From Geminicoccus sp035556675 (GTDB lineage: Bacteria > Pseudomonadota > Alphaproteobacteria > Geminicoccales > Geminicoccaceae), in NCBI RefSeq assembly GCF_035556675.1, contig NZ_DATMFZ010000139.1, positions 1 to 8,107 of the forward strand: a stretch of DNA of 8,107 nt, read 5' to 3'. Below, one piece after another: positions 6,187-8,107 of this stretch. Both the position numbers and the translations under genes were made by a program. How positions within the stretch are numbered: the first letter of the stretch is position 1; every line of letters begins with the position of its first letter. Under the pieces are notes generated by a model that made no database searches, was not told the DNA's origin, and saw only the letters and a program-made list of their open reading frames with translations.

Positions 6187-6190
6187 CGTG
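6175..6190. promoter_or_regulatory. Palindrome over the -10 element, possible operator
   Basis: CACGG (6175-6179) and CCGTG (6186-6190) are exact inverted arms around TTATAG, so the 16-bp element covers the whole -10 hexamer. A dimeric repressor binding here would block polymerase. No regulator gene is visible in the window, so the assignment rests on symmetry and position only. Confidence 0.35.
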
Positions 6191-6218
6191 GCGCTCCAGC
6201 AGACCTTGGGAGATTGCC

Positions 6219-7121
6219 TTGGAACGGATCGGCCTGGCCCTTTGGGCCTATGACGCGGGCGACCTGCCGGGCGACCTGGACGAGCTGGCAGAGCGGATCG
6301 ATGCACGGATGGCCGAGGCAGCCGCGGCCGGCGCGTCCATCCTGGTGTTGCCTGAGTGGAACGTCGAGCAGACCCTGCTCTGGGCGACCACCCCGCCAGC
6401 CCCCACCGCCGAGCCGGGCTTCATGGCCGAGAGCGGCGCCGGCCTGCTCGCCAAGGTGCGCGACCTGCCGGCCAAGCACGGCGTAGCCCTGCTCGCCGGC
6501 ACCTGGTCGGCCCGGCCGCTCAACGGCTCGGGCATGGTCAATCGCGCGCATCTCCTCTTCCCGGACGGCACGCTGTTCACCCAGGACAAGCTCTGCCTGG
6601 TCCCGTCCGAGAAGGATCCGGACGACTGGGCGCTGTTCCCGGGCTCGACCCTCAAGGTGGTCACCTGGCGGGGCCTGCGCATCGCCATCCTGATCTGCCT
6701 GGACAGCGAGCTGCCGGCTTTGTCCCCGATCCTGGGCCAGGCTGATATCGACCTCCTGCTGGTCCCGTCCAACACGGCCAAGCGGTCCGGCTATTACCGG
6801 GTGTTCGGCTGCGCCAAGGCGCGCGCGATCGAGCTGGGGGCACTGGTGGGCGTGGTCGGCTGCGTCGGCACGATTCCGCTGGAGGTGCCGCGCACCAATT
6901 TCAGCGGTGCTGCCGTGTACGGCCCATGCGAGGCGGCGTTCGGCGACACCGGCGTATTCGCCTTCCTGGAGCCGCGCGAGCGGGGCGGCGACATGCTGAT
7001 CGCCAAGGACCTGCCGGTCGGCGAGATCCGCCGCCTGCGCCGCGAGCGTGCGTTCGAGGTCTGGCCGGGTCCCTGGTCCGGCGGCCATGTCAGCCTGGAG
7101 GAAGTGGAGGTCGGCGGGTGA
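6219..7121 (+). CDS. Carbon-nitrogen hydrolase (nitrilase superfamily amidase)
   Basis: This 300-residue cytoplasmic enzyme has the nitrilase-superfamily catalytic set: Glu46 in LVLPEWN, Lys124 in QDKLCLVPSEKDP and Cys160 in ILICLDSELP, with Glu131 as the usual second glutamate. Known members hydrolyse C-N bonds of amides, carbamoyl compounds or nitriles through a Cys thioester. The TTG start at 6219 is fixed by GGGAG (6208-6212) six nt upstream, by the in-frame stop at 6183-6185 with no ATG between, and because the next Met (31) would remove the first beta strand. Its TGA overlaps the GTG of the acetylpolyamine amidohydrolase gene, so a linked role is likely. A substrate in polyamine breakdown, such as a carbamoyl or omega-amide derivative, is inference; around Glu46 it does not look like typical N-carbamoylputrescine amidase AguB. 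Confidence 0.88.
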   Translation: MERIGLALWAYDAGDLPGDLDELAERIDARMAEAAAAGASILVLPEWNVEQTLLWATTPPAPTAEPGFMAESGAGLLAKVRDLPAKHGVALLAGTWSARPLNGSGMVNRAHLLFPDGTLFTQDKLCLVPSEKDPDDWALFPGSTLKVVTWRGLRIAILICLDSELPALSPILGQADIDLLLVPSNTAKRSGYYRVFGCAKARAIELGALVGVVGCVGTIPLEVPRTNFSGAAVYGPCEAAFGDTGVFAFLEPRERGGDMLIAKDLPVGEIRRLRRERAFEVWPGPWSGGHVSLEEVEVGG

Positions 7122-8107
7122 GGACGATCTACAGCCCGGATCATGCGCGCCATCATGGCCAGTCCGAGCTGATCGACGGCAAGCTCCAGCCCTGCTTCGA
7201 GAAGCCGGAGCGCGCCTTCCTGGTGAAGGCCCGGATCGAGGAACGTGGGATCGGCCCGGTGGAGCCGCCGCAGAGCTTCGGCCTGGAGCCGATCCGGAGG
7301 GTGCACAAGCCTGACTATGTGGCCTTCCTGGAAACGGCCTGGGCCGAATGGACCGCCCAGCGCGGCCCTTACGACGCCCTGCCGCTGGTCTGGCCGGTGC
7401 CGGGCATGCGCCGGGTGCTGCCCGAGACGATCGACGGCAAGCTCGGCTACTACTCGATCGATGCCGGTACGCCGATCACCGCCGGCACCTGGCAGGCGAT
7501 CCGTGCCTCGGCCGACGTAGCACTCACGGGCGCGGCCCTGATCGCGTCCGGCGAAGAGCGCGCGGCCTTCTCGCTCTGCCGCCCGCCCGGGCACCATGCC
7601 GGCAGCGACTTCTTCGGCGGCTACTGCTACTTCAATAATGCCGCGATCGCCGCGCAGTTTCTGCGCGACCATGGCGCCGGGCGGGTCGCGATCCTGGATG
7701 TCGACTACCATCACGGCAACGGCACCCAGGAAATCTTCTACGACCGGGCCGATGTGCTGCTGATCAACATCCATGCCGACCCGAAACAGGAATATCCCCA
7801 TTTCCTGGGCCATGCCGACGAGACGGGTGCGGGGCCGGGCGAAGGCCACAATCTCAACCTGCCGCTGCGCTGGGGGACCGGCTGGCCGCTGTGGAGCGAG
7901 GCGCTGGAGACCGGCTGCCGGAAGATCACGGAGTTCGCCCCGGACGCCCTGGTCGTTTCCCTGGGTGTGGACACGTTCAAGGACGACCCGATCTCGCAGT
8001 TCCGGCTGGAAAGCGAGCACTTCCCGCTGATCGGCCAGCGCATCGCGAAGCTCGGCCTACCGACCCTGTTCGTGATGGAAGGTGGCTATGCGGTGGCTGA
8101 AATCGGC
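7118..8107 (+). CDS. Acetylpolyamine amidohydrolase (HDAC-family deacetylase), C-terminus cut by window edge
   Basis: 330 residues are visible; the best-studied relative, Mycoplana ramosa APAH, has 341, so only about a dozen residues are missing. It is a zinc deacetylase of the histone-deacetylase fold, removing acetyl groups from acetylputrescine, acetylcadaverine or similar compounds. Motifs in order are MRTIYSPDHARHHG (N-terminus), RPPGHHA (155-161), LDVDYHHGNGTQ (193-204), SLGVDTFKDDP (281-291) and EGGY (321-324). Catalytic His159/His160, zinc ligands Asp196, His198 and Asp285, and transition-state Tyr324 all match the M. ramosa residues with an offset of one. The long loop at about 84-118, which shapes the dimer and narrow entrance in APAH, is present. 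The GTG start overlaps the nitrilase stop and has GGAGG (7106-7110) seven nt upstream. Other acetylated amines remain possible substrates. Confidence 0.93.
   Translation, partial: MRTIYSPDHARHHGQSELIDGKLQPCFEKPERAFLVKARIEERGIGPVEPPQSFGLEPIRRVHKPDYVAFLETAWAEWTAQRGPYDALPLVWPVPGMRRVLPETIDGKLGYYSIDAGTPITAGTWQAIRASADVALTGAALIASGEERAAFSLCRPPGHHAGSDFFGGYCYFNNAAIAAQFLRDHGAGRVAILDVDYHHGNGTQEIFYDRADVLLINIHADPKQEYPHFLGHADETGAGPGEGHNLNLPLRWGTGWPLWSEALETGCRKITEFAPDALVVSLGVDTFKDDPISQFRLESEHFPLIGQRIAKLGLPTLFVMEGGYAVAEIG

Noticed and set aside
6794..8020. 408-residue minus-strand open frame
   Set aside because: Antisense to the nitrilase and acetylpolyamine amidohydrolase genes, whose catalytic motifs are intact.

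Overview
The window is GC-rich DNA from a bacterial chromosome. Dense coding, several 4-bp GTGA overlaps, frequent GTG/TTG starts and the protein families present suggest an alphaproteobacterium, possibly Rhodospirillales-like; no marker gene fixes the order. It holds seven protein-coding genes, two of them cut by the window edges. I see no tRNA, rRNA, CRISPR array or insertion sequence.

Left part (1-2868): a secreted alpha/beta-hydrolase on the minus strand runs off the left edge. A 334-bp divergent gap separates it from a plus-strand pair: a PotD/PotF-type periplasmic polyamine-binding protein, and recX, which overlaps it by 4 bp. The binding protein has no transporter ATPase or permease beside it. 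The gap is unusually structured, with three successive inverted repeats. The middle one followed by T5 looks like a plus-strand Rho-independent terminator with no upstream plus-strand gene to serve.

Middle part (2869-6130): a GT87/DUF2029 polytopic membrane glycosyltransferase on the minus strand converges on recX, with a shared hairpin between them. It diverges, across 346 bp, from a membrane-anchored sulfatase/alkaline-phosphatase-superfamily protein with an LTA-synthase/phosphoethanolamine-transferase-like layout. Both are plausible cell-envelope glycan enzymes, but their substrates cannot be read from sequence.

Right part (6131-8107): a recognisable sigma70-type promoter with a palindrome over its -10 precedes a two-gene operon. 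This encodes a nitrilase-superfamily amidase and a class II HDAC-fold acetylpolyamine amidohydrolase, overlapping by 4 bp; the second is cut near its C-terminus. Together with the polyamine-binding protein this suggests, as inference, a local interest in (acetyl)polyamine uptake and breakdown.

Most of the window is ordinary accessory or metabolic chromosome. The least explained items are the hairpin cluster at 979-1087 and the possible operator at the nitrilase promoter. I do not see a clearly new defence or mobile system.
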